Shown piece after piece: positions 38,001 to 48,719 of a stretch of 64,000 nt of DNA. This stretch comes from Brachycybe producta (Eukaryota; Arthropoda; Diplopoda; Playtdesmida; Andrognathidae), in contig JAUPFP010000002.1 of assembly GCA_036925085.1 (NCBI GenBank), positions 6,664,890 through 6,728,889 on the forward strand. The letters run 5' to 3'. Position numbers and translations under genes: made by a program. A model generated the notes under the pieces. That model did no database searches. It saw nothing but the letters and a program-made list of their open reading frames with translations, and had not been told where the DNA came from. How positions within the stretch are numbered: the first letter of the stretch is position 1; every line of letters starts with the position of its first letter.

Positions 38001-38275
38001 AATTCGAGGTCCTTGAAGTGGTACCTTTGATGGACCGTCTTTTTGGACCTCGAATGATATAATTTGTACCCCCATTTGACTAAAGTACTTGGAATTGATG
38101 TTTGACCATTCGAAACACATTGCTGAGCAGCAAAATAAGTGAGAAAACGAAGGCAAATGCGTCTCAGAGTGTGAGTACACTCTGTTATGCGTTCTTCACT
38201 TCCACCGGTCTCTGATGGGACGACTGAAACACCGTCCAAATCGATTAGAAAAACGATCTGAAACGCTTTCTTCAT
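29086..38275 (-). CDS. TICRR: Treslin (TopBP1-interacting replication regulator)
   Basis: Exons on the minus strand: 38275-37556, 35519-35240, 35018-34783, 34700-34468, 33811-33510, 32871-32717, 32639-32533, 32467-32395, 32327-32245, 32176-31946, 31878-31555, 31499-31338, 30506-29086, about 1,441 residues (human about 1,910). Exon 1 holds the N-terminal von Willebrand-like domain (FLIDLDGV; FPWDSPYISSP; LLWLDAYPF). Exons 7-10 hold the Sld3-Treslin domain (CYLQIMLRLEMQV, VTSLLRSVSF). Later blocks match human Treslin (SELIRHPSF, EVRRSLF, TKKVADTPIHKQV, FRRSPRR, ASFYSSDSQSR). Treslin brings Cdc45 to MCM helicases at origins with TopBP1 and MTBP in S phase. It is an exon-for-exon reading except at the junction of exons 11 and 12, where the phase is off by one (see findings). 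It is divergent to MAU2. Confidence 0.92.
30507..31337. other. TICRR last intron
   Basis: About 830 bp between the exons at 31499-31338 and 30506-29086. I see no further exon or named repeat in it. Confidence 0.6.
32900..33262. mobile_element. Harbinger-like MITE in TICRR intron 5
   Basis: It begins near AACTAAGAGTTTCTG and ends GTGCAAAGACTCTTAACTG. Inside are GTGGTCGAGTAAAACTGCA and its inverted counterpart. It makes up most of the 32872-33509 intron. Confidence 0.6.
33857..34097. mobile_element. MITE with long TIRs in TICRR intron 4
   Basis: The left end CTTAAGGCCTCGG..GAGGCC and the right end both lead into CCACTCGAGTGGCGCCAC, giving inverted ends of about 40 bp. The TTAA at each side could be the target site, either a TTA/TAA or a TTAA class. 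About 240 bp and no coding sequence. Confidence 0.8.
34100..34430. mobile_element. Foldback MITE family 1, diverged copy
   Basis: It follows the previous MITE directly and contains AGTGTTTTACAAACTAGACG and the inverted CTAGTTTTTAAAACAC arm. The ends are less clear than in other copies. Confidence 0.5.
36361..36742. mobile_element. Harbinger-like MITE with TTA target duplication
   Basis: The 382-bp element has inverted ends GGGCGAGCACAGACGACAGA and GGTCGAGCGCAGACGACAGA. It is flanked by TTA at 36358-36360 and 36743-36745. Three-base TTA/TAA duplications are typical of PIF/Harbinger. No transposase is present. Confidence 0.85.
37245..37428. mobile_element. Harbinger-like MITE, AAAGTGGTCC-type ends
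   Basis: It has inverted ends of about 30 bp: GGCTTTACACGGACCACTTT and, inverted from the right, GGTTTCCAACGGACCACTTT. The next bases, GTTGCGCCACA and GTGGTGCTACA, also pair. The left flank is TTA and the right TAA. Confidence 0.75.
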
Positions 38276-39127
38276 CTTTTTTTTTTTAAACCTCGTGAAA
38301 TCAGACAGCGGCTAACGTCTTAAATTGTCATTTCGGAACCGTTATTGACTGTAAATTCGCGAAAAAATACACCGTTTTTATGGATTTCAATATTTTTTTG
38401 CTTTTAGTTCTTTAAATGGACATATAGATTAAATAAACTAGTGAAAATAATGATGCAGACATTAACCACAATAACCGTTTTTTATCAATAAAAGCAGCCG
38501 CCGATAAAACGGCGCATTTTACTTTAGTAGCTAAGCCGGCTGCTTCCTTATTTGTTAGCCAGTACGGCAACGTATACTCGCCTCATTATAAGACGAAGCT
38601 TGTGACGTCGTAAGGGTTGCCGTAAAATTTAGGATTTTGTAGGATTAACAAATGTCCTGAGCTTACGAAGGTCTTAAAACGGCCCTTTGTATATGTATAC
38701 AGTATGACGTCATCTCGTATGTGTGGAGGAAAAAAACCCTGCGCATTCTATTATTCATTGATTTATTGCAGCAGTGTGACGTCACGTCTCAGACTTCTAA
38801 ACGTGGTGACGTGACATTGCCGGGTAAATCATTGAATAACAAAATGTGCAGTAATAATGACATCGATTTTGATGTCTTATTTATTAAAAAAAAATCGTCA
38901 AACATATTTAACATTGAAATGCAATAATTTTTATTGAACGAATAAATTAAAATAGTTCATTATGTTTAATTTTTCCGCCCAAAAGTCGGTATTGAGTTGA
39001 TTTGTTTTGTCGTCAGGTGTCGCTGCTGGACACCCAATTTGGGGCCATTAGTCGCCACCGTTAGCCAATGGACGTGACGGCGCTACTATAACAGTGGCTG
39101 CTTTCTTGTAGGCTGGCAGCTGTGCAA
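38276..39127. promoter_or_regulatory. Divergent TICRR/MAU2 intergenic promoter region
   Basis: The two start codons are 852 bp apart and point away from each other. About 60 bp before the MAU2 ATG are a CCAAT box (GCCAATGG, near 39063) and a CRE-like GACGTGACG. The MAU2 start itself, GCAAATGGCGTC, resembles the YY1/TISU start element. A foldback fragment with AAGCTTGTGACGTC lies at about 38578-38680. Shared regulation is inferred, not shown. Confidence 0.5.
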
Positions 39128-39523
39128 ATGGCGTCGTCTCAAGACGCTTGGTATTTATCGCTTTTAGGTTTGGCCGAAACGTTTCGCACTTCAAATCCTC
39201 CAAACATCAAATTATGCATTCAATGTTTACAAGCGGTGTTCAATTTCAAACCGCCGCCGCGAGTAGAAGCCAGGACTCATTTGCAATTGGGCAACATTCT
39301 TTTATCTCACACCAAAAACACCGATTTAGCAAAATCACATCTTGAACAAGCGGTATGAGTTTATTTTTTTCTTCATTCATGACATCTAATTAATTTATTT
39401 CATTCTTTTTACTAACAGCAAATATCGTTTTACTTATTTTACAGTGGTTCCTGTCACAAAACGTATCCTTAAGATTCTAAATGACGTCATTATTTGCGGT
39501 TGTCAGATTTCATGACGTCACTT

Positions 39524-39564
<41 letters not shown>

Positions 39565-42500
39565 TTACATTTCTTTAACATGTAATTGAACTCAGATCCC
39601 ATCTTTTGATGATATTAAATTTGAATCAGCATGTATGTTATCGGAATTGTACGAAAAACAGGTTTGTTTTTTGTCGTTTTTTTCGTTAACTTGATCCAAT
39701 TCAAAGGTGGTTTTTCGTTTTATTTTAGGGTCAGCCGCTGACAGCAAAACCGATTTTAAGAAAAGCGATTGAGATTTCGCAACAAGCCGTCTACTGGCAT
39801 TGCCGTCTTCTTTTCCAATTAGCCGTAAGATTATATTAACAAACGTACGAAATGATTTAAATGTGAAAATGTATCCTCTTACGATTTCAGCAAATTCATG
39901 CAAACGAACGAGATTATTTGTCCGCTTGCAGTTTACTTGGAGTCGGAGCTGATTATGCAAACCTTTCCGGAGCTCAGGTCACGCGTTTGCTATTTCTTCT
40001 TAGCAAAGCGATGGTATTTATGATTGTTTGCGCGCGTGTGTTTCGTATTTGATTAGAGGGGTTTTATTTCGTTTGTAGCTTCTTCTCATCGATAAAAAGC
40101 TTCAGGAAGTTCAACCGGTGCTGACGATGTCCGGTCAGTTAGTTGAGAACTGGCAAGGAAACGTCCATCAGAAAGAACTTCTTAAGGTTTTCTTTCTTGT
40201 TCTTCAAGTCTGCCACTTCTTGATGGCTGGACAGGTAAAACTAATTGATCCTCATGATAAGCAAAGCAAAAAAGTTGTTGTTTTTTGCAATTAAAAATAC
40301 TTGTTTAGAGGCTCGATTTCTTCCAGAGGTAAGAGGTAATTCACTTAAAGCCAAGCCTCTAAACAGTCTTATTGATTGAAAAAAAGCATCATTTTTTCAC
40401 CTTTGTTATAAAAGTGGACTAATTTATTTTGTAATAATCAATCCTGATTTTAGAAGAAGTTTTAAGTAGTTATTGAAAACGGTTAACAAACTAGTAGAGT
40501 GCAAGAATTACATGAAAAGTTATTTTCATGTTGGCATCTTTCAAAATAAACTTCCTAGTTTTTATGGCAATTCGGAATTTTCTTATATTAAAGTGAATAT
40601 CCAATTAAGTGATTTATTTACTCTTGCAGTTTTTAAAACACTTTCAATCTCTTCTTAGTATGTTTTTTTTATATATTATTTGACATTTCAGTAGTAACAT
40701 TGAAAAGTAAATTTGAAACAAAAAGACTAATCGTTTAGCTGATTGGCAAATCGTTGGGTTAATGCCGTTGCGGATAGTCTTTAACATCTTGAGTGATTGA
40801 AATACTCTTCTAGTTTCTAAATTACTTTCAATTCTGCAACTTCTAAAGGGCAAATTAACCAGAATTTGAAGGACAATTTCAACTTGAAATACTCTTCTAA
40901 TTTATAAGGCGCAAATTCACAAGTACTTTACACTTGAACGTCAATTTTAAACCTTGAAACTGTTTTTGAACTTTCAACTACAAAAAGATTGTTTTCTTTC
41001 TTGGTACCCTGCTCGGAGGGTTCAAGTTCAAGTGCTAAAGTTCTTTCTAGAAGAAGTTCCTAAAACTGTTGGTTTCTTTTTTAAAACGTTGCTTTCGAAA
41101 ACACAAATTTATCTAAAATTTTGAAGTGAATGCGTACGTTATTTTTAGGTGAAGAGCGTGAAACCGTGTTTGAAACAACTTCAACAGAGCATTTTGACAA
41201 TAACTTCGATATCGGACGAAGGTTTTCTCGTTTTTCTCCAACTCTCGAGAGACGTTAAGCAAACTGAAATACTGTTTTTATACGTGTATCTATATGTATA
41301 TAGAAGAGTCGTTGCCGACGTTTCAAGGCGACATGTTTGAATGGATGCCGAAGGAACACATGTGCGTCCTCGTCTATCTCGTAACAGTGATGCATTCAAT
41401 GCAAGCCGGCTACATGGACAAAGCGCAGAAGTATACGGACAAAGCACTGATACAGATAGAAAAACTTAAACGTTGTTATCGTTTTTCAAAGCAAGCATAA
41501 AGGTTCCTTTTGTTCGTGTTTTAATGGCTAGTTATTTGGGTTTCAGTTTTAGACAGTAGTCCAATCCTTTCTTCGTTTCATTTGATGCTTCTCGAACACA
41601 TTATAATGTGTAGACTCGTAATGGGTAACAAGACTTTGGCCATTCAAGAGGTAAAAAACACTTTGAAACTTACTATTTTTTTTTGATCGTTTTGATGTAA
41701 CCGTATCTCGTTTGCCTAATACAGATCTCGCAGGCATTTCAAATTAGCCAACAGAACACGAAACTTTTCAATACACATCGCTCTCAGTTACATACGCTAT
41801 TAGTATGTTATTATACGATGGTTTCTGCTTTGATTTCGATCTAAACTTGTAGCATTTTACGTAGGGTTTGTACGCGATGTCGATGAATTGTATGGAGGCG
41901 GCCGAAGCTCAATTTAATGCCGCTTTACGAGTGAGAACTTAAGATGATACAGGGAGAAAAACAATGAAAACGTTTTTTGACGAAGAAGAAAAACGCTTAA
42001 AAAAGTTTTATGAGTTAGGGTTTTCATTGGTGAGCGACGTTTTGTGGTCAAAATTGAGTACATAAAGTGGTCGGCTTGTGGCCAAAACCAACTATTCTAT
42101 CTAGTTGTATTGTTCGGGCAGTTCGTACAACTACTCTGGGACCATTTCACAACTGCTGGCTGTCGTCTGAAGTAGTTGGTTTCGCCAAACAACGTCAACC
42201 ATTTTTTGCAGTCCATCTCTACCACTAAAAATCGCTTGTCTGTGAACGACCTTATTTGAAAGTTGAAACAAAGTTGTAAAACAAATTTGAACGAATAATT
42301 GTCACGGTGATATTTTTAAAGATAAATATTTTATGGTAGTTTCACAAATAAAACCAGAATTATACTTTTTGAGGCCATTGAGGCTAGCTTTTCTTAGCCA
42401 CTGAATGGTTCTAAATAGTCTTTTGTGGTTGCACTTGTTATGATGAGAATTATGGCTGGTCTTTTGTTAACTTTTACAGTTTTAAATGTTGTTTTTCTTC

Positions 42501-43951
42501 AAAAAGCGTTTTTATAGTTTTTCGAGAGCAATTTTGATATAATTGATCAATTTATGTTAAATTTTAGACGTCGACCGAAACCGAATTGTGGACGTTCGCA
42601 AATCTTAATTTGGCCATCGTTTATCTACGTACAAAGCGTGAACAGGAATTCACGGCTTTGTTCGATCGGATAAATCCAGAATGTTTGCCATCAAGGTAAA
42701 ATATCAATTATGCGTAAATTGGGTGCTTGAAGAAGAATCATGCGTTCGTGCGATTGAGTAAAACACGCATTTCTCGAGACTTAAGTGTTTTCTTCAACTG
42801 CATGAACGTGTGACTCTTACTTTATTGCGGCAATAACATCAATCGAAAACGTTTGGTTTCGCAGTTCACACAGTTTGAGAGCTGCTGCTTATTATGTTCA
42901 AGGTCTTCAGTCTTTCTTTCAGTCACGTTACAACGAAGCGAAGTTAGTTTGCAGTTAAGATATTGTCTGTTCCTATTTAGTCTCAACGTTTTTCTGTTCT
43001 TATTTTCAAGGCGTTACTTGAGAGAAACTTTGAAGATGGCGAATGCCGAGGATCTGAATCGTTTGACGTCGTGTTCTTTGGTTCTCCTCGGTCACATCTT
43101 TCTGTCAATGGGAAACAGTAGGGAAAGTATGAATATGGTAACGCCGGCTATGCAATTGGCGAGTAAGATACCAGACGTTCACGTTCAACTATGGGCTTCG
43201 GCTTTATTGAAAGGTCGAAAAGGAAAATGTCGAAGCTACTTGTTAACAAAGTTAACGATATTCTTTTTTATCACCCTAGATCTGTATCGTGTTTGTGGTG
43301 ATCATGTTAAAGAAAATGAGGGTTATCAAATGCACTGTAACTTTTCTCAGATGCTTTTGAAAGACCATTTTCAGTCGTCGCAACAGACGGAACATTCTTT
43401 GATTCAGGTACAGTAGAAAGAATTTCTGTCTCGATTTGCAGTTTTATTTTAGGCTTTGACCGAATTCGCACGGACCACTGTCTGGTGCTGCTTTGTTCTA
43501 CTATGAACATGGACCACCATTGAAGACAATGGCCTGCTTTCAGTGCGGGCCGCTGGTATGACCTTGATTATCACTGCCAAACAGGCGGTGGTCCCCACTT
43601 GTGGCACGACTCAACCGCTCACCATCACTGTGGTGCAAAAAAAAAAAAAATCGGTGGCTTGTGCGAACACTTAATGGTGTGGCAAAATCGACCACTTATA
43701 CCAAAAACTTATCATGGACCACTTTGTAGCGCCACATAATGGCGCTACAAAGTGGTTCATGATAAGTTTTTCATTTTATAATTTTAATGTATTTTGTTAA
43801 TTCTTGGTTATCATTTGAAAACTCCTACTCAGAATTTATTCTTTTACTTGTCCTTTATGTTAATTATGGACTTTGATAGTGGACGGATGGTAACTTTCCG
43901 CCTTCCATCAGTTGTAACCCGAGTACTTCAACGTCGGGAATACTCGAATGA
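39128..43951 (+). CDS. MAU2: MAU2 chromatid cohesion factor (Scc4), cohesin loader subunit
   Basis: Exons: 39128-39352, 39446-39463, 39596-39661, 39729-39824, 39891-40013, 40079-40234, 41149-41221, 41304-41471, 41547-41650, 41725-41802, 41865-41930, 42568-42695, 42865-42942, 43011-43213, 43280-43407, 43880-43951; all phases fit, 593 residues against 613 in human. Identity to human MAU2 is high along the whole length, for example [64 protein letters not shown] and the final exon's WTDG. MAU2 is an all-helical TPR-like superhelix that wraps the N-terminus of NIPBL (Scc2) and loads cohesin onto chromatin. Exon 2 is only 18 nt. The ATG is the first in frame with conserved sequence. Confidence 0.96.
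39529..39561. repeat. (TG)n microsatellite
   Basis: About 15 TG units in MAU2 intron 2, followed by a T run. Confidence 0.9.
40440..40865. mobile_element. Foldback MITE family 1, copy in MAU2 intron 6
   Basis: It contains GAAAACGGTTAACAAACTAG, TTTTCATGTTGGCATCTTTC and inverted arms ending in CTAGTTTCTAAATTACTTTC and AGGGCAAATTAACCAGA. It is diverged. Confidence 0.55.
42010..42255. mobile_element. Harbinger-like MITE, diverged, in MAU2 intron 11
   Basis: GAGCGACGTTTTGTGGTC...at the left and CCACTAAAAATCGCTTGTCTG at the right are roughly inverted, and internal GTCGGCTTGTGGCCAAAACC fits the family at 63443-63920. Confidence 0.45.
43440..43771. repeat. TIR-element remnant and strong hairpin in MAU2 last intron
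   Basis: 43450-43690 is a decayed element with CGGACCAC and GTGGTCC motifs. 43703-43771 is a hairpin with 32-base arms around ATCATGGACCACTTTGTAGC and a 5-base loop. This appears to be the two joined ends of the AAAGTGGTCC-type MITE. Confidence 0.65.
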
Positions 43952-44765
43952 ACTTTCCAGTAGCTTTTTTTTTAACCGTTTCATCTTTTCAACTTATTTT
44001 ATTCAGAATAACTTTTTTTAAAAAAAATTATTAAAGTTAGAAATTTGCTTGATTCTTTTTTAATTCGAGATTTATTTTTATTTTTATTCATTCATTAAAA
44101 TAATTTGATAGAACTTCTTTCGTTTTTCTCTATGATTAACTTTTCTAGTAAATTATTAAATGTGAAAAGTATTTATTCATTTCTTTTATCAATTTTATTT
44201 AGTCTTTTTTTTCATAGTAATTCAGTGTCATTTTACTTTAAAATAGATTTATTATTTATTTTATAATTTACAGTATTTTTTTTTTTATAAAAAAAATGGG
44301 TGACAGAAATAAATGCAGAATTTTTATCATTGCAAACGTTTTTATTTGTAAGTTTAAAAACAAGGTTCTTTATCTTTATTATTGCTAATATTTATGGCTC
44401 AGGCTTTTTTTTATATTATTTGTAGCTAATTTGCATATAAATAAGATGCAAATTAGTTATGAAAAATGTTTAATTTTAGTTAGATTAATACTTGGTAAGT
44501 TGAATATGTGCCATATATAGTGTAATTTACTTGTCACGATTATTTATTATTATTGCAGTTCATTTTATTAATAATTAATGCAACACAAGTAATAATTTTA
44601 ATTAGTACAATTTTTAAAAAAAAAAAAAAATGTCGATTCAATGAGAAATCTGTTGTATTTTTACTGAAAAAGTAAGATCTAGTTGGCACATTAGTATTTA
44701 TATTCGTGGGTGGTAAAGGGGGGGAGGCTATGAGTGGGTGGGAAATGTCGAGAGGAAAGGAGGTT

Positions 44766-44957
44766 GGGGGGGGGGGGGGGGTTCATAATCAATTCAACAC
44801 AGATAGTGGCGCCACCTCTTAATCAACTTTGAAGTACAGAGTGGGTGTAAGGTTTGTCTCAAAGGTTTGTCTCAAAGTATAGAAGGGGGGAGGAATGGTA
44901 GAAGAGCCCCCCTCATAAGGAATTAAAAAAATTACCCCCCCCCCCCCCCCCCCCCCC
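44766..44957. repeat. Paired G16 and C23 homopolymer tracts
   Basis: A 16-base G run and, about 155 bp further on, a 23-base C run, with GGGGGG and CCCCCC pieces between them. They could pair with each other or form G-quadruplex structures on either strand. Confidence 0.9.
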
Positions 44958-47629
44958 ACCCTCTTCACTCCCGCCTTCATATGATCGAATTTTATCCAAT
45001 CAGAGAAAGAGAAATTATTTACTGTAAACAATTTGTTTACGAAAACCCGTGGACGTTTTAAGGGCGAACCCCGTCGTTAAAAAGAAAAGAATGAGGTGGA
45101 GGGAGGAGGGAACGTCCATTGAAATAACATTAGAGAATAGATAAGGGTGGTGGGTGGTAAATTGGAGGACGAGGCTATTCTTCTCTAAGGTAAGTGAAGG
45201 AGCGCCATTTTGATTTTTTTATGAGGTGGAAAGGGGAGGAGGGACAATTGGCGGCAGCGGCGGCGTTGATATACCCTAATAAGAGCGAGCCTTTATCATT
45301 GTCGCAATGAGAGTAAAAAAAAACGGAATTGTGTTTCGTAATTGACGATTATGTCGCGTAAAGGGTCATCTAATGTATTCATTTTATGGATTATAATGTG
45401 GACAGTTGATTAACGCGTTTCCGGAATCGAATTTAAATTGGAAAAACCGTGGATTTTTAACGTAAATTACGTAAGTATCCGAAGAAATAAAAAAGAAGAG
45501 AAGTGGCGCTGTGACTGAAATGATCTTAAAAGTACTTTTATTAGAAATCCTCTTAAAACAAGCATTAAACTTAAGTTTAATATATAATGGTTTGATATTT
45601 CTAATTATAAACTTTGTGAAAGTGTCTTGTTTTATTCGATTTAATGATTGAAATTCGTGATTTTGATGGTTTTATAAAATGGAGCGAGAGTCTCTCTTGA
45701 GGGGAGGGGGAGGGGGGGATATTTTTTATTGTGGACGCTGCCATTAGAGCGGCGCTCACTCCTGGTTTTTTTCTCACTCGGTCGACGCGTTCTCCATCAA
45801 TCACTTCAATGGAAACAGATGCACAATTTGCACGTCTATTGAGCTTTTTGTGACACTTGAGCATCAGTTTAAAACCGAAAAAAAAAATAAAGCATCATTT
45901 CACACGTTTACGATTTTTTTTAATAACACGTTTTATAGTTTTTTAGATTCCGAATACAAAATGGAAACTTGACACTTGGAACTCTCAGAAACAGGGCGCC
46001 AACATCCCTCCAAAAAGGATGTTAATTATTAAGTACATGTACTATTGAAATACCCTGCTCTCAGAGGGTTCAAGTTCAAGTTTCAAGTTACTTTCGTGAA
46101 TTTGCGTTTATTAATATCGCAAAAAAAAATAGGATCTAGGTTTTTTTTGTGCGTGTTAACGACCGCATATCGATACATGTGAAATTACTGTAATTGAACG
46201 CCGTTTCTTTCAATTAAAAGGTCTTTCCGATCTCATCAAATTGATTTTTAATATATTTTCAAGGTCGATGACGATGAAATTTTATTTTAAATACCATGTT
46301 TTTTCTGTCTTTCTAGACAGGTCATTGAAATTCTAATTTTCAAGTTTTTTTTAAAAAAAAAATAGGTCAAATTTGTTTTGGTTTGGTTTAGTTAGTTAAA
46401 GAAAATGGCGTAACTTGTGTAAATTATTTTAGCTGGTTAAACAGCAAAGACGGTTTTTTCATTGCTTTTGAGTAATTTTGTTAATAGTGCTGACATGGCA
46501 CCTGGTCTCTTTATTATTTGCCATTTGGGAGTCCATTTTTCAAGGTTTTTTTTTTTTGCTTCTCCTTCAGCGCCACCCCTAGAAGCACCCCCCCCCCCCC
46601 TTAGACTGGGGCCCCCTTCCACATTTTCTTCCCATTGGGCGCCCCACCCCTTTTTTACCCACCCTCCTCCTCCTTGATTTCACCCTCTCATTTTCCCCCC
46701 TCCCCATTTTCTTACGAGAGGGTGAATCTTGAGTGGGGTGGAGAAAGTGGGTGGCACGGTTTTACTTGTTTGAGGCGTTTGTGTGTGTGACGTCACTATA
46801 AAAAAAATTTGACGCGTTTCTCTTGACTTCTATCCATTGGTTGAGCTTCTTAACAATAATTATTCGTGATGATAATTATTCCTTTTGTTAATAAATTTAT
46901 AACTACAAATATATATATATTTTTTGCTTGTAAAACAATAATTGGTTAATAACTAGTCGAGACATTGAAGAGAAAAGAGCGAAAAAGCGCTCAGATGATA
47001 ATAAGCGGGGGTGACCGTTTGGTGTGGCTCGCGAGCCGATCTTTGTTTACTTTTGGATTATTTCATTTAGAGGAGGGAGGGGAGTGGGCGTTGATTTTTT
47101 TTTTTAACTATGGTTTGTTGTCTTGTTATTGACTACTAACTAATATAATATTATTTATCGCGAGTTCTCTGTTCGTTTGTGTGGGTGGTGATGGTGGTAG
47201 TTTGGGTGAAAATAAGGCGTAAATATCAAGTTGGAGGTGGGAGGAGGAAGGGGAGGGGGAAATGGGGTGTAGAGGTGGGTTACTATGAATTGTGGGTGGG
47301 GATGATACAAGTGAGAGATCATTGCCCTGAAAAAAAAATGAAAGAGGTGGTGTTTTTTTTGGGGGGGGGGGGAAGTGTTTTGTCATAATTTTTTGGCTTC
47401 ACTTGTTGCCTGGTTATTTTCTTCTAGGGTGGGTTATGGGACTTGATTAGTTTTGTGTTCACCACAGTGGACAGTTTTAGTAATTTACTTGCAAGAATTC
47501 ATAACTTAAGTGTTTTAAAAAAATATCAAAATCGGACTTAAGCCAACGAGGTTAGGATGCACTGAATCGTATTTTGAACTCTTTTTTTTTTTGTCAGACT
47601 TTAAATGTCTTGATGAGTTTATTTTCAAC

Positions 47630-48380
47630 TGTTGTATTGATCCTGAGAGTTTGTTCTTTGGAGAGTAGTGGCTGTGACACAACTCGAAACTGACCAATAG
47701 TTAACCGCGCACCTTGATTTCAGTGTCGTTTGATGGTCAGTTTTGCAAGGAGAAATGTCAGTCAATTAATTTAAAACAAATTAGTTAACTGATAATAACT
47801 CTTGAGAGTTAACTTTAAAATGAAATATTTCTAATGAGAAGTAGAGCTCGAAACTAACCAGTAGATCAGCCCTAGTTGACCACATCATAATTCCATTTTC
47901 ACTTGATGGTCAGTGTTGAATTTATGAGAGTGAACTTTCAAGTATTGTATAATTGTCAGTGATCTTGAGAGTATATTTTTTTTTTGAGAGTTACTAGCTG
48001 TAAACAGCTTGAAATTGACCAGTGATTAACCCCATACCCGGATTGAATTGTCATTTTGATGTTCAATTTTGCAGTGAATGTAAATAGTTAACTCTCGAGA
48101 GTTAACTTTAAAAGTGTTCTTACTGTTGAGAGTAAATTCTAGACTGTTAAAACTAGAATCGAAACTGACCAGTAAGCGAGTTAAGATAACCACAGCATAA
48201 TTTATATTATCACATGATGGTTAGTTTTGCAAGTTATTGTCGGTGAACTTTCAAGTATTGTATAGCTAGCTGTCAGTACGCTTGAGAGTATTTTTTTTTT
48301 TTGAGAGTGTAGTTGCTTTAAACAACTCGAAACTGACCGAGTAGTCAGTCAGTTGATGATGGTCAGTGTTCCAGTGATCA
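47630..48380. repeat. Tandem array of about 155-bp units in dimers
   Basis: Units start with ACTCGAAACTGACCAGTAG-like sequence at about 47683, 47847, 48006, 48155 and 48324, and include GATGGTCAGTTTTGCA. Units 1 and 3 share GAGAGTTAACTTTAAAA. Units 2 and 4 share GAACTTTCAAGTATTGTAT and a T run framed by GAGAGT. So the basic repeat is a dimer of roughly 320 bp. A 22-bp perfect palindrome centred on CTCGAG lies at 48086-48107. Confidence 0.75.
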
Positions 48381-48719
48381 TCAGATCGATCGGTGTTAAG
48401 GAGACGGATGAAGAAAAGAGGGAATCGAAGGTGTGAATTGATCGATTCTTTTGAGACTTTCGTTCATAATTTATTAATCTGTAATTGTCACCCTCCGCCC
48501 CATCTCCACCCCCCCCCCCCCCCCACACACTAAAACACTTCTTACAAAAGAGTCAAAAACACACAAGAAAAAAATTGTCTGGTAGCTTAGCAGCAATGAT
48601 CAATAAGTCGTTTTGTGTTTTGTTCCCACACTGAGATTTGAGAAAATTACAAGTGAATGTTTTTTTGTTGTTGTTGTGTTATTTGCATTTTAGGTATTTA
48701 TGCTGTTTTTTGTTGAGAA

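Larger units (their letters stand above)
43952..48719. other. Region between MAU2 and the p66 start codon
   Basis: It probably holds the MAU2 3' UTR and the p66 promoter with untranslated 5' exon(s). I see no coding exon. Features include G16 at 44766-44781, C23 at 44935-44957, many other G or C runs (46590, 47360, 48510), a GCGGCAGCGGCGGCG stretch at about 45250 and a tandem array at 47630-48380. The untranslated first exon and its donor were not placed. Confidence 0.5.

Noticed and set aside
43408-43416. MAU2 ending at the stop right after exon 15 (...IQVQ)
   Set aside because: Splicing at CAG/GTACAG to the exon at 43880 gives WTDG, which matches the conserved end of MAU2.
46462-47388. Pro- or Gly-rich open frames between MAU2 and p66
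   Set aside because: They derive from C/T and G/A tracts on opposite strands and have no splice or family support.
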